Shown: positions 10,992-22,694 of the stretch, piece by piece
Layout of the letters: each line of letters begins with the position of its first letter
Position numbering within the stretch: the stretch's first letter is position 1
DNA from: Limnephilus marmoratus
Lineage: Eukaryota > Arthropoda > Insecta > Trichoptera > Limnephilidae
Assembly: GCA_917880885.1 (NCBI GenBank)
Contig: OU862920.1
Location: forward strand, 43,187,019 to 43,251,018
Direction of reading: 5' to 3'
Length of the DNA stretch: 64,000 bases
Notes under the pieces: generated by a model
The model's input: the letters and a program-made list of their open reading frames with translations, nothing else
Told to the model about the DNA's origin: nothing
The model's database searches: none
Translations under genes and position numbers: made by a program

Positions 10992-11241
10992 TTTTGAAAT
11001 GAAACTTCTTTACCCCGTAAATGTGATTTGGAATTCGGATGAAACGGAAATGACGCGTTACTGTACCTGCGAAGCATGAAACTGCGCTCGTTGGCCGCTT
11101 TGATTATGATGTCACTTTATTGAAATATGATGATAGGTCTGCGCTCATTGACCGATAGATTATGACCTCACTTTTCAAGTATTGGTTGAGATTGTTTTAG
11201 TAAAGTTTCGCTTCTACCGCGCGTAAACTGCACTCGATTAT
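10992..11241 (+). repeat. Interspersed repeat A, copy 1
   Basis: It opens with GAAATGAAACTTCTTTACC, contains GGATGAAACGGAAATGACGC and CTCATTGACCG, and ends TTCGCTTCTACCGCGCGTAA then CTGCACTCG. It has no coding capacity. It keeps the uninterrupted site that is filled by a MITE in the 58.8 kb copy. Confidence 0.7.
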
Positions 11242-11857
11242 ATTTTTAAGCCCTTCCTACTGTTTCCATCGAGTAGAATAACATTAAAATTGTTAATTAC
11301 TTTGTAAAAAATGTATCTCTGTAACTTTTTTAAAATAAAATTTTCTGGTTAAAATTTTCAGTGACAGTTTCCATTGATTAACTTTTTCTTTCTTGTTAAG
11401 TTATTCACAAAATGCATAAAAACCAAATAAGCGTTTGAAATCGTTACCTCTAGATGTTGACCTCGTTTGCCAAACGATTTTTTTTACTTATTTCCTGTAC
11501 CTACTCGTGGCGATTTAAAGGCACCCTTATTGCTTTAAAATAATTTCACTAACGAGTAGCTACATTTTTACCTGCTACGTTAAACACTAGAATTAATTAT
11601 TCACAAAATGTGAAACGAAACTACAACCAACAAAAATATGTTTTTATTAATAAGAAGTGGCTTCCTCTGAATTTAAATATACCCCGCAGAAGGATCTATT
11701 TTCTAGTCTGCTAAGGCAAATTAGATCGTAGGAGGAATATTTTTTTTATATACGCCTTCTTCAGAAGTGCTGTGCCATCTTAAATTCATGAAATTCATGT
11801 ATATATATTTGAATCTATCAGATAAAACACTTTTGAAATCGTCAGGTTCAGGTACTT

Positions 11858-12115
11858 AGGGGTCGTCCATTAATCACGTGAGGCTCGAAAGGGGAGGGGG
11901 GGGGGGGGTTCGGAAAAAATCACGAAATATCACGAGGAGGGGGGGGGGGGGGGTTAGTGAGATATCACGTGTATTTATTTTTCGTGATAATATTCTGAAA
12001 ATTTCAATATACTTTGTACTAAAAAAAATACACGAGATTTTGGGTAGGGGGGAGTATTAGTCTAAAACCTCACCACATATCATCAACGGGGGGGGGGGGG
12101 GTTAAAAGTTGCTAA
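11858..12115. repeat. G-run MITE-like element
   Basis: GGGGTCGTCCATTAATCACG is followed by three runs of 11-16 G. The same opening, degenerate, appears at 7.0 kb and in reverse near 32.1 kb. The open frame over it is a G-run artefact. Confidence 0.5.
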
Positions 12116-12374
12116 TCTTATCTTATTTTTTAAAAATTAGCTGTCGTTTTGATGAGTAAAATTGGAAGTATATCACTTATTGTACACTTAAATATAGTTA
12201 TGACTTTTTAAAATTTCAGAAACTTTTACATTACTTACATTCGGTTATGATGTCGTTGATGATTGTCCTGCCCCAGTACGCTACAGAGTTAGTGGTTAGT
12301 GCAGAAGGTCACTAACCAGTTACTTCTGGGTTCAGGTGCAAGAAACTAAAAACTTTGCCGGGAAGGTCATCAAC

Positions 12375-12692
12375 ATCAGAAAAAAAATCATGTGTGCAGC
12401 TCGCACGCGGTAGAAGTGAAACCTTCAGAAAAGTAAACTTCGAGAGAATGAGACGAATGCAGAATATCAGGGGTAGGGTAATTGTAGGGTTTATTTATTA
12501 TAATATTGTTAGTAAGTTTTAAAATTATTACATTTTATTCTACGAAGCACCACACAAAGAGGGCACTGATTAGTCTATCTATGCTAAATCCAATAGGTTT
12601 ACGTGTTTGTCTGTATTTAGTGTCGCTCATTTCCGTTTCGTCGAGTTCTAATTACAACCGTGCTAAAGAAGTTTTCACTTCGAAAACACAAT
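12375..12692 (-). repeat. Interspersed repeat C, copy 1
   Basis: In reverse it carries GCACGCGGTAGAAGTGAAAC, GAGAGAATGAGACGA and GTGCTAAAGAAGTTTTCACT. The overlapping open frame is shared with the 62.5 kb copy and is not a gene. Confidence 0.65.
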
Positions 12693-12804
12693 ATGTAGAT
12701 TTGGTTAATGATGTAAACATTTCTCTTGTGGAGTTTGAAGAATACATATATTTTAGAGTAGATCTGTGTGTCGCCAGAGGAGATAATTAGCGAGGTCAGC
12801 GTTG

Positions 12805-12920
12805 GATGGGAAGTCGATTGGGGTTGAAGGGGATCGACTGACGTGAACCGTCGGGGGCTGACGGGAACCGACGGGGTCCGAAGGGATCCGACAGGAGCCG
12901 ACCGGAGCCAGCGGTAGTCG
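12805..12920. repeat. Short-unit tandem repeat (about 11 bp)
   Basis: Degenerate units of the form GGAACCGACGG recur back to back before the 55-bp minisatellite begins. Confidence 0.6.
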
Positions 12921-12930
12921 ATTGAAACTC

Positions 12931-13200
12931 AGAAAACCCCGAGTTGGGCCTTCAACACTGAAGAGACAAACCCGTAGAAAAACCCGGAAAACCCCAGGGT
13001 GGGCCATAAATACTGAAAAGACAAACCCGTAGAAGAACTCGGAATACCCCAGAGTGGGCCATCAACACTGAAGAGACAAATCCATAGAAGAACCCGGAAA
13101 ACCCCAGGATGGGCCATCAACACCGAAGAGATAAACCCGTAGAAGAACTCGGAAAACCCCGGGGTGGGCCATCAACACTCAAGAGATAAACCCCTAGAAA
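12931..13200. repeat. 55-bp minisatellite, about five units
   Basis: The word CCCC(A/G)..(T/A)GGGCC recurs at 12937, 12992, 13047, 13102 and 13157, exactly 55 bases apart. Units contain GAAGAGACAAACCCGTAGAA. Because 55 is not a multiple of three, no frame is conserved and the overlapping open frames are spurious. Confidence 0.9.
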
Positions 13201-13433
13201 TGTGACGTGGGGGTTTCCGTGTTCCCGAAGTAAGTTCAATTATTCGTAACTTTTTTTCGGATGTTTTTTTTTAAATATCACGTTTTTTTCTTGAACAAGT
13301 CATGAGCATTGGCCTGTCCGTTAAATAAATAAGTAAATTGGCAGAGCTTTCAGCCTAAGTTTTTTTTCAAATCGGTATGGATCACATTTCTAGAGATTGA
13401 CGAATCAGTGCTCCCGACGAATCCAACTAGGCC

Positions 13434-14508
13434 AAGGGTCGGCAACCTTTTGAATCGGAAGAGTCGAAAATTACAATTTACAAAATTTCAAAGTTTTTAA
13501 AGTGCCACAAATTTTTTTCTTGCCAAAAATAAATAGTACTTGCATAAATAATTTTTTAGGGGGGGCTGGATAATTTTACTGTGGTAAAGGGGGCGGTTCC
13601 TTCAATACGGTTAAGAAACACTGGCATACATAATTTTTAAATCGATTAATTGCACTTGTAGAGATCCAGTATCAACTCCAAATGGCGTTACTATTTGTAT
13701 TGAGTGGATTTACAGTGAATGCTAGAGTGCTTTCGTTGGTTTTGAATTGCTGAAATCTGTCAGTAAATTCATCTTTATTTTTTTATAACTGTGCTGAAAT
13801 AATTCGTGTCCACAGTTGCACTGGTTTTATCGCGATATTTCTTTAGAAATTGAAAATGAGGTAATTTACCGCTCTGAATATCTTCGGCAAATATAATTAT
13901 TTTTTCTTCGAAACAAACCAATTTTTCAACCAAAACATAGGCAGTTTTAGATTCAGCTCATTTAATTTCGCTGTGATCCACCATAAAGTAAATTTTTGCA
14001 ACCATTTGTCGTTCTCTAATTCAGGGTGATAATGCCTTTTTCGTTGAGGAATGTATTTATTTCATTCAAGCACAAAGCAAAACGTTTCAACACCTTACCT
14101 ATTATGTTACCTACCTTTGAGAAGATAATTCGCTTCTAACTCTTCTACTAGAAACAACAAATTATACGTCATAGCCAAAGCACTGGAGAAGACGCCAAAC
14201 TGTCTTGCGTCGAAAGCGAATTAAAACCTACATTTCTATGTTTCTACATCCGACGACGGCGACGTTCGAGAGCTTCCGACAGACTGACGACAGTGACGAC
14301 GCGTGTCACGGGGGAAGGGTGCGGTGAAAAGCGAGTACAAGTGGCTGAGAGATAGAAATGGTGCCTAATCCTCGTTCATCAATTCAGAATGATTTTTAAA
14401 TGTTTTTTTTGATAAAATAAATAAAATTTGCGTATGGAACTAAAGAGCCGTAGCTTCACATCCAAAGAGCCGCATGTGGCTCGCGAGCCTCGAGGTTGCC
14501 GACCAACG
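13434..14508 (-). mobile_element. Decayed hAT transposon
   Basis: The ends AAGGGTCGGCAACC and GGTTGCCGACC form the hAT-type terminal repeat, flanked by 8-bp target copies ending CTAGGCC (seven of eight match). On the minus strand about 13840-14130, disrupted frames read [28 protein letters not shown] and FQFLKKYRD, resembling hAT transposases of the ZBED/GTF2IRD2 type. Stops and frameshifts make it inactive. Confidence 0.75.
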
Positions 14509-14792
14509 CTAGGCCGCTCCAACGAAGGCCGCTTCTATAAAGCTTCTCGCTCATTGTGGGCCTTTAATGCCTTATTGTAAGTTATAAGTTATATTGTAAG
14601 TTGCGTGTGATCTGTAGTTGCTCGAAAACGAAAATAAATGAAATTGGTGTTCACTATTAGCTCGCTAAAATAGCCGGAAGTTTTGAAAAAAAATAGCTTT
14701 CGTGATTTGGGAAAAAATAAATCAAAGAGTTCGTATTTCACATTTCGTAGCAAACTTAATTTATATTCTATAACTGCAGTACAAAGTACGCA

Positions 14793-15056
14793 AAAAAAAA
14801 ATTTGAAGTGAAACTTCTTTACGCACGCTTGACTTGGGGAGTAAGCTGTTGAATGCGTGACGAGAGCATTACGAAAAGTGTGATCGGGCGAGGCGAACGG
14901 TCGGGCTTTTACACACGCTTGACTTGGGGAGTAAGCTGGTGAATGCGTGAAGAGAGCGTTATGAAAAGTGTGATCGGGCGAGGCGAACGGAAGTTGAGAG
15001 GGAGATATAAGTTAGTGAAGTTTTACTTCAGTCGTGTGGTCCACTCGTTTTTTTTT
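14793..15056 (+). repeat. Interspersed repeat B, copy 2, with internal tandem duplication
   Basis: The block CGCTTGACTTGGGGAGTAAG through GGGCGAGGCGAACGG occurs twice in a row (about 14826 and 14916) before the standard B end. Confidence 0.7.
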
Positions 15057-15254
15057 TAACATACGTCGTGATGTGTTTGTTAAAAATGTAAAAGGGGAAA
15101 TAACGCTTTGGACAAATATCAGTATTCTTGTAGACTTGTAGATAACAAACAAACTTTATTGAAAAACAAAATTAATTACCTAAATTTAAAAATACATGTT
15201 TTAGGAAGTTTTTCTGATTTTCGATGCATTTTAGCGAAATCTCTTTTAAAAAAA

Positions 15255-15595
15255 ACCGAGTTTGCAATTCACACGAAGTAGAAGTGAAACTAGAAAGTCG
15301 CTAGTTGTCGCTTTCTTTTCTTTGCTTGTTTATTTTAAAGTGATTAGAAGATTGGATATTGATTTAAAAAATTAAAACTATTATTTAGTTTTGATTTGGT
15401 AATGGTGATGACTCTCTGGGTTCTGAGAATCAGGCGCTTCATACAACGGCGCTATTGGAGGCCAGTGCGTAGTCGTGAATTTACCGCATTATATTAGAAC
15501 CGGGGACCGTCAAATAATACATTTTTGTGGCGCATTTCCGTTTCATCCGAATTTCAAATCGCTAACGGAGCTAAAGAAGTTTCACTTTAAAAATG
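15255..15595 (-). repeat. Repeat with A/C-type ends, interior not shared
   Basis: In reverse it starts AAAGTGAAACTTCTTTAGCT followed by GATTTGAAATTCGGATGAAA, and ends with GTAGAAGTGAAAC-type sequence then GTGTGAATTGCAAACTC. Its middle is unlike the other copies. Confidence 0.5.
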
Positions 15596-16466
15596 ATTTT
15601 AAATGCAGTTCTCATTTTCTTTGAAAGACGCAACTTTTAAGATATCAGGCGTTTCTGAATTCAAAAGTTGAAATAATTGACACACCCTAACCCATAACTC
15701 CATAGCAACCGGAGAAAACCGTCCGCACCGCGCGAGGCAGGCGTAAGAGGCAGCCTAGCAACGCACACCTCGTACCTTCTGTTAAATACTGTGAGCATCG
15801 CCCTGGTCATATCGGACCATTCAGAATAGAGAACTCCAGTCCAATTTATTATTATTTTTTTAATGAATAATGAACTTCTAACTTAAATAACCGCATTTTT
15901 ATTTTTAGAGTTAGAGTTAGTTTAAATAGTTAAAATAATTGTCAAAGTTTTAATTTTTCAAGATCCCCCGAAAACAACCGTATGTATGGCGAATCGTGTG
16001 ACGTCATCACTCCTGAAAAATTAGTATAGGATCGGACAATCAGCTGATCAACTGCCGCCAGTTTGAATTCCGTTGTTAGTATTCTTGAAGTATTCTTCCT
16101 AGAAGTAGAATTATTATTTTTTTGTGCAGCAGTTTTTGAATATTTTCAATAATAGAGATAAACTAATAAAAAAAGATACCTTCATTTTTTAAACATTATT
16201 TAGGCTTAAATAATGTTTCAATAAACACAACAACTAAATCTCTAAAAACAGTTTGTAAATAAACAAATAAATTAATACGATGGCTTGTGTCATATCATAC
16301 ATTCCCATACAATGACTTTACGGTGACGTCACGACACGTCGAACAGTGACGTCACCTTGACGGCGTGATTTTACGACCCGATTAAAAATTGAATTTTAAT
16401 AATTTTTTAAAAACTCTGCGTTAAATATTATTAAATAAAAGTTATATATTCAGAATCAGCGTTTAT
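15596..16466. other. Noncoding stretch with three CRE palindromes
   Basis: TGACGTCA occurs at 15999-16006, 16324-16331 and 16347-16354. A GC-richer patch sits at 15700-15790. No gene is adjacent within reading distance, so a promoter role is unproven. Confidence 0.4.
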
Positions 16467-16675
16467 TGGTCTACATCATAGGTTCCCAACCTTTTTTTGC
16501 CCACCGCCCACTTTGAGAATATATTTTTTTCTAGCGCCCCCCAGCTCGTAAATCTGAAACAGCAATTGTTGTCACGATTATATTTACCACAACGGGGGCA
16601 GGGGGGGGGGGGTGAGATGGGATGGGGCAAGATGCGTTTTTTAAATTTTTTTATTTTATATTTTATTTGGTGACC

Positions 16676-16855
16676 GGCCAACTCAGAATGAAACCAACTC
16701 AGAAGCACCTCATAAAGGTCATTAAGAGTGATGATAAAAAAATATTGGTTTAGTTAGGTTAGGGTTACCGGCAATTTTAAAATTATTTTTCAGAGCTTTT
16801 AATGACCTTTCTCAGGTGTTTCTGAGTTAAATTCTGAGTTGGCATGGAACCGTTC
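16676..16855. repeat. Foldback repeat F
   Basis: CAACTCAGAA, CACCT and AAAGGTCATTAA in the left arm pair with TTAATGACCTTT, AGGTGT and TTCTGAGTTG in the right arm, giving arms of about 50 bp around GGTTAGGGTTACCGG. Confidence 0.65.
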
Positions 16856-17049
16856 TGAATTATTTTCATTCTTTTTACTTGAGTTTTATTGCTCAGAAAG
16901 ATTACACTTGTGCAGTAATTCACGTGACACGCTACATTGGTATTGTAGACCAATTTCCGTGTTTTGACCTCTTACTTTCCCTTTATCCTATTTAAGAAAT
17001 TAACCTTATCTGCAATTTTTTAATATAATATTTCAAAGTTAGTGTTTAG

Positions 17050-18294
17050 TTTTAATTTGTTATAGATTATGAGTCGTGAGTATTTAATTTCTTCTACTGC
17101 TTCAATATTTTGATTTTCTATATTAAGGGTAGTAATTTCGTTGAGTTTCTTCTCTAATACCATGAATTTACTTTTAGTTACATTTATTTTCAGTTTATTC
17201 GAAGAAAAAAAACTTTAATATATAATATAGAAGTATTTTTTGAAAAAAAAAGCTTTTTTTGATAATGCATCTTCGATATTAATATATAAAAGTGTGTTAT
17301 CTGCAAAAGTTTGTTAGAACAGTACTTTAGGCACTTCACTATATAATTAATATATATACTTAATAAATAGGAGCGGTCCCAACACAGATCCTTGAGGAAC
17401 TCCGAGTATTACTTGTTTTCTTCAGATATAGCATCTCCAATTTTGTTTCTTTGTTTTCTATTTTTAATTTTATTATTAGTATTTCTCTGTCTATCGTTTA
17501 AACACGTCTAAAATCCAAGAACACTACTATTGTGATTTTCTTCTGATCCATACTGGTTTTCCATTATGAATATTTGTTTCTAAACCCTGCTGTTTTACAA
17601 GAATGTTATTTTTTTTCAATAAATTTTCTCATCTGTTCTTTAACTATGGATTCTAGTATTTGTTCATATTTAGGTTATCCATTTATTTTTCTGAGGTCTT
17701 CGAAATTTTTAGCATTTATTATTTTGGGCACGGGTGTTATTATGGAAGTTTTCCACGACTGCGGAAAAATTTCCTTTAACACAGATTAATTTATTAGTGC
17801 AACTACTTAAATTTAATTATGCCTATAGTAATTCCAGACGTCGATGATTTTTGCGTCATCGTATTAAAATTTTTCATTAAATACTCACTGTTACCTGAAA
17901 ATATTATTATTCTCTCTTCTTTCCGATGATCTGTGAATAATGAAATACTCTTATTTATGTTTTCGACACTTAGTATTAAATGTGGCTATTTTAGTTTTAT
18001 CATCTTCAACTCCATCGGGAACCGAACTTCCTTAATGTTTTCCCTCTGTTTGCCACTTATAATTTCTTTAAGTGTAGTCCACATTTTTCTTGAATCTCTT
18101 TGAGAGGTAATAATTTTTAGCCTAGAATACGAATTTTTGGTATGTTTTATTTCTGTACCTATTCATGCTTTTAAGTTTCTTACAGGTTTCCCACCTTTCT
18201 TCTGGAAATTGTATTTTACAGGCTTTATAAGCTTTTAAGATTTCTTTATAAGATTTCGTAGGTATACTATTTATTTGTATCTTTTAATATACTA
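17050..18294 (-). mobile_element. LINE reverse-transcriptase segment (dead)
   Basis: Minus-strand pieces read FPEERWETCKKLKSMNR (linker), DSRKMWTTLKEIISGKQREN, and LGVPQGSVLGPLLFI at 17362-17406. The catalytic box reads TFADNTLL (about 17290-17310), where FADD is expected. Frameshifts and stops separate the blocks. Clade is uncertain (Jockey/CR1-like). Confidence 0.8.
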
Positions 18295-18883
18295 CTAGCT
18301 GGTTCCCGGCATGCTTTGATATACTATTTTTAAAGAAATAAATTGTTTCCCTGTTCCCCTCCCGCATTTCCTTCCCCTCCCGCGTTCCCTTCCACCTTCC
18401 CCGCCTACCCCCTCCCCTCTTCCACTTCTCCGTCCCGCCAATCCCCCTACCGCGTTCCATATAACAGTCCCAGTACATTCAGTTTTCAAACATTTTGCGT
18501 GCCTCCTATTACAATTTTTTTATTCAAATTTTCGCTTTTCATTCAAAACAAATATTCATTTTTATATATTATAAGAACAATCAATCAAATTTGGTACCTA
18601 TCGTAGGTATCTATTAAAAATATCTATAATTTAAATAATCCATAGATAATTCTTTTTTACAAAAAAAAACGTTCAAAAACACAATTCAATTTCGTCAAAC
18701 GCGCGAACTGTCAAACGTGTGAAGTTAAAAAAGTCGTTAAATTTTCAGAAATTATCCAATATTCTGCGCAATTTTCTTAGATTTTCTTTCCGTTAGATCC
18801 TTCTACAAAATATTGGGAAACTTTAAAAAAAGTGAAATGAAGGCGTGACCAAGGGAAATGGGAATTAATTTAATATATAAATA
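18295..18883 (-). mobile_element. Nonautonomous Helitron 1 (minus), 5' end degenerate
   Basis: The 3' terminus in reverse reads CATGCCGGGAACCAGCTAG followed by host T. The other end has TTTCCCTTGGTCACGCC as in the 36.6 kb Helitron, preceded by AT-rich sequence. A C/T-rich interior produces long spurious open frames on both strands. Confidence 0.7.
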
Positions 18884-19690
18884 CTAGCTGGTCCCGGCAT
18901 GCGTTGCTATGCCATTTAATAAAGAAATTGTTTCTCCCTGAGTGTCCTTTTCCATTCGTCCCGTTTCCCTTCCGCCTCCCCTTCTTCTCCTGCATCCTCT
19001 TCCCCTCTCGCGTTCCCACTCCGTCACCTCCACCTTCCCTCTCCCCACTCCACTCCTTCCCCCGTCCCGCAAACCCTTCTCCCGAGTTGTCCTCCCCCCT
19101 TCTAGGTTCTCCTCCCCCTCCCAGGTTCCCTTCCCCCCTCTCTCCTTCGCCTTCCACCTTCCCCGCCTTCCCTCTTCCCTTTACCGCTCCCTCGTCCCGC
19201 CAACCCTCCTCCCGCCTTCCATATATTCAATCCCAGTACATTCAGTTTTTAAACAGCCCGCGTGCCACCTTTTACATTTTTTATTCAAATTTACATTTTT
19301 CATGTATATTAAATTTGGTACCTAACATAGGTAACTATTTAAAATATCTAAAATTCTTGATTCGATTCAAACTATTAGGGGAGTACCTACTTTAAATAAA
19401 TTTATCAACTTAAAGATTTTCAAAAATATAATTTTATTTAACAATCATCGTTTTGCAAAATGTGTTCTCAAATACGCGTACTGTCAAACGTGCGATAGTC
19501 GTTTAGGTAAGTAATAGGTTTTCTGAAATTATCCAATTTTCTGCGCAATTTTCTTAATTTTTCTCTCCGTAAGAACCATCCTCGTACTTCAAGAAATATT
19601 CTAAAAAAAGAATTAGCGAAATTGGTTCAGCTGATCTCGAGATTTGCGCTTAGCAACACTTTTAGCGATTCATTTTTATATATAAGAAGA
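18884..19690 (-). mobile_element. Nonautonomous Helitron 2 (minus)
   Basis: In reverse it starts TCTTCTTATATATAAAAATG and ends GGGACCAGCTAG, inserted between host A and T, the standard Helitron signature. It abuts Helitron 1 head to tail and, with it, interrupts the LINE. Confidence 0.75.
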
Positions 19691-19862
19691 TATATTCGTT
19701 GTAGGCATTAGTTCATTTACTACTGTTTTCAGGTGTCTTATTAGTTCATCGGCTTTTCTGTCTAAATTTCCTTGATTATCGCAGATCCACTTTTTGTTTT
19801 GTAATGCCGTTATTATAGTTCTTTTTATTCCTGTATATATATTATACTTCGTGTTCCCTGAG
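19691..19862 (-). mobile_element. LINE linker segment upstream of the Helitrons
   Basis: The minus strand is open through GIKRTIITALQNKKWICDNQ and LIRHLKTVVNELMPTTN, and fits between the endonuclease piece at 21.2-21.8 kb and the RT piece below 18.3 kb. The assignment to one element rests on order and strand. Confidence 0.45.
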
Positions 19863-21135
19863 GCTTCTTTTTTTTTTTTTTTTTTTTTTTTTTTTCCATC
19901 AAAAACATAGTATATACAAATATATAATTTAAACAATTTTATCGGTAGTCCCGCGAAGCTGCCACATGGCTGCTTATCTGCAGGTTCTACCTCAATATAC
20001 ACTCGTTATGGTAAAAAAATAATATGTGTAATTTCAAAATTGTAAAGGAAATTGAAGACCTCTGTAAGAAGATTTAAGATTACAAATATTTAAAGGAAAT
20101 GTAATAAAAAATAGCATAACAACCAATCGGATAATACAATAACATAACAACCAATACATAACGTATATAACATAATACATAACAAATATTTAGCAGATTT
20201 GTTGTCATTTAAGAAAGAGGTACAAATATTTAAGAAGAAAATAACTGCCATCATCAATCTTTTTTTTTTCTTTGTAATTTTTTTTTTTACAGATGGATTT
20301 TTCATTTATTAGCCCCATTTTTACAGTTTTCGTGCTTAAATTCTCATTTTCCTCTAAAATTAAATTATTTTTGAGCTTATTAAAAATCACTGGTACACAG
20401 TACTCCAGCGTTCGGCTTCCATACTTATTGGATATTTTAGGTATTTTTAGGCCTTTTTTTCTGTGAAACGTGTGCTGTGACTATGCACCAGTGGTCTTTT
20501 GTAAGTATTATCTCCCCAGTTATCCTTAATGGTAAGGAACCAATATATACCCTTTATTGAGAGCAGGCCCTCAGCACAATATAAGAGTTGCACATTGTGT
20601 CTTTGTCTATATATATTTGGTGTTACAATTTGTTTTATAATAGAGGTTTGCAAATTTTGTATGTACTTAATATAAGTCATGCTTGTATTACCCCAGCTTC
20701 GAATTCCATATCTGAGAATAGATTCCACCAAAGAAAAATACACTAGTTTGAGTGTGCTATGAGGCAAAACAAATTTTAATTTATAGAAATTGTTCGTTAG
20801 AGCTCTTAACTGGTTACATATTTTAGTAACTTGCTTATCCCATTTAAATGTTTTATCTACTTTTAATCCCAGGTAAGTATCCTCCTTGACAAAGTCTATT
20901 TTTTCACAATGGCAATTTATTGTTATTTTCCTATGGATGCATTCAAGGTTGTGTGCGGTTAGATTCGGAATATTCCATATTTTCAAGCTTGGTGATCTGA
21001 TATACATGCATTTTGTTTTTTTTACATTTATAACTAATCCTACATCATGTGCCCATTTTAGCAGTTCATCGAAGTCGGTTTGTAATTCTTGAATTGCTAT
21101 TAGTGGATTTTCATTTGATACTATAAGTGCTTCAG
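19863..21135 (-). mobile_element. Second LINE, 5'-truncated, inserted in the first
   Basis: A minus-strand frame at 20447-21007, extended upstream, reads LQTDFDELLKWAHDVGLVI, then TYLGLKVDKTFKWDKQVTKI, the thumb/C-terminal part of a LINE RT. It is followed by a 3' UTR and a poly(A) tail seen as the T run near 19868-19895. The sequence GCTTC stands at both borders and may be a short target duplication. Confidence 0.6.
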
Positions 21136-21139
21136 ACTA

Positions 21140-21780
21140 TTATATCTAATTTTTGTAATAATTGTTCCGTGATCAGATTGATTTTGAATTCTTCCGCAGC
21201 ATTAACTTCCGCGTAAAAGTCTTTTGAAATTACCAAATCAATCATGGTTTTAGAGTTTTTTCATATTCTTGTATAATTTTTGACAAGTTGCTTCCTACCT
21301 ATGCAATTTATGAGGATTTGTAATCTTGTGCTTTTTGTATTGAATATTAAAATTTCCACAGATGATTTTCAAGTCTCTAGAATTTATTGACTAACGACAC
21401 CATTCTTCAAAAAAATCTAAGAATTTTGTATCATTTTGATTTGGGGAATGATAAATAGCTGCATAGGCTCCCAACTTAAAATCCTTCAATAGCCAGTAGG
21501 TATCCAGGTATTATTTTTATCTAGTACCGCATTTGTTGTGACTTTGTAAGAGATATTGTTCACACACTCACACACATACATTATAGAATTAATGTGATAA
21601 CTTTACCTGTATGCCTGCTAAATAAGTCGCATCTAATTGTCGAATAGCCCTGAAATGTTGTTTCATTTTGGTTAATTTCTTCGGTAATACAGGTTTCGCT
21701 CATCATCACCATGTGCAGTTCGTATTCTTTTAGCATGTCTTTGACTTCTTCGATATGTGCTAGTAAACTAGCTATGGGTT
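21140..21780 (-). mobile_element. LINE endonuclease segment
   Basis: The minus strand encodes YAAIYHSPNQNDTKFLDFFE and later MIDLVISKDFYAEVNAAEEF, typical of the APE-type endonuclease of LINEs. Frames are broken. It lies upstream of the RT parts on the same strand. Confidence 0.65.
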
Positions 21781-22435
21781 TCTCTGGGTCTCCTACCGCC
21801 CCCCTGAAAGTCTGAAACGCCCCCCAATTTCCTCTTTGCCTTCTACCGCCCCCCTGAAGATCTGAAACGCCCCCAAGGGGGCGTTATCGCCCACGTTGGG
21901 AACCTATGGTCTACATCAAAGATATTCAAATACAGCTGATATATGCTATGGTGTCCGCGCCGGACTACGTGCTAATTAGCGTAGTTTTCATACAAAAAGA
22001 ATTTGTTTATTTCGTTGATTTTTTGAAAATGTGCATTAATATTGGTTAACAATATATTTTGAATAAGGAAAGAATTCGTTCATTTAGTTTAACGTTCGTT
22101 TGGTTTATTCGTTAATTATTTGTTCTTTTAGTTTATTTGTTAATTGGTAAACAATATCGGCGACACCCGGAAGCGCAGACCCACATAGTAAAAACAGCAG
22201 ATAGCACATCTACTTATATTTCAATATCTTTGGTCTACATGAACATATTTTTTTAAAGCCATAATATTTTTCCCTGGAGTTCCTTATTGAAGCATTGGTT
22301 AGATTGGCAATAGCCGTGTTTAGTGATCTAAAGGCTCCAATACTTTACAGCCTTCATTTTCCCTACTCCCTTCAGCTGCAGTATCCTTTTCCCCACTCCT
22401 TCAGTCGTACAACTTGCGCAAATTGATTTTTTTTA

Positions 22436-22690
22436 ATTGAAAACTTCTGTAGCACCGTTGTGATTTAAAATTCCATGAAAACAAAAAACAGCGACACCAA
22501 AAAGAGACAAACTGTTTATTTTATCTTTAAGATTTAGCCTGCGAGAGAATGAGATAATATAATCGGTCTCCTCTTTGTGCTTCGTAGCCTATCGGTCTCC
22601 TTCTTGTTCGGTACCTCTTAACTTCCCCACATTTGTCTACTTCAGTTTTCTGAAGGTTTCACTTCTACCGCGTGTGAATTGCATACCCCA
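22436..22690 (+). repeat. Interspersed repeat C, copy 2
   Basis: Contains AAAACTTCTGTAGCACCGTT, TTTAGCCTGCGAGAGAATGA, TCGGTCTCCTCTTTGTGC and TTTCACTTCTACCGCGTGTG. Confidence 0.65.
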
Positions 22691-22694
22691 AAAA

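Larger units (their letters stand above)
16479..21906. mobile_element. 5.4 kb composite insertion with 12-bp inverted ends and 12-bp flanking duplication
   Basis: TAGGTTCCCAAC at the left end and GTTGGGAACCTA at the right are perfect inverted repeats, and TGGTCTACATCA stands immediately outside both (16467-16478 and 21907-21918). Inside are a foldback, a minus-strand LINE, a second LINE and two Helitrons. The GGTTCCCAAC terminus resembles hAT ends, but hAT duplications are usually 8 bp and no hAT transposase is seen. Confidence 0.65.

Noticed and set aside
12929..13123. Reverse open frames over 12753-13123
   Set aside because: They track a 55-bp minisatellite whose period is not a multiple of three, so the frame changes every unit.
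18343..19395. Several long proline/serine- or glycine/arginine-rich frames
   Set aside because: They are read from the C/T-rich interior of Helitrons; overlapping frames exist on both strands and the same pattern recurs at 36.6 and 45.3 kb.
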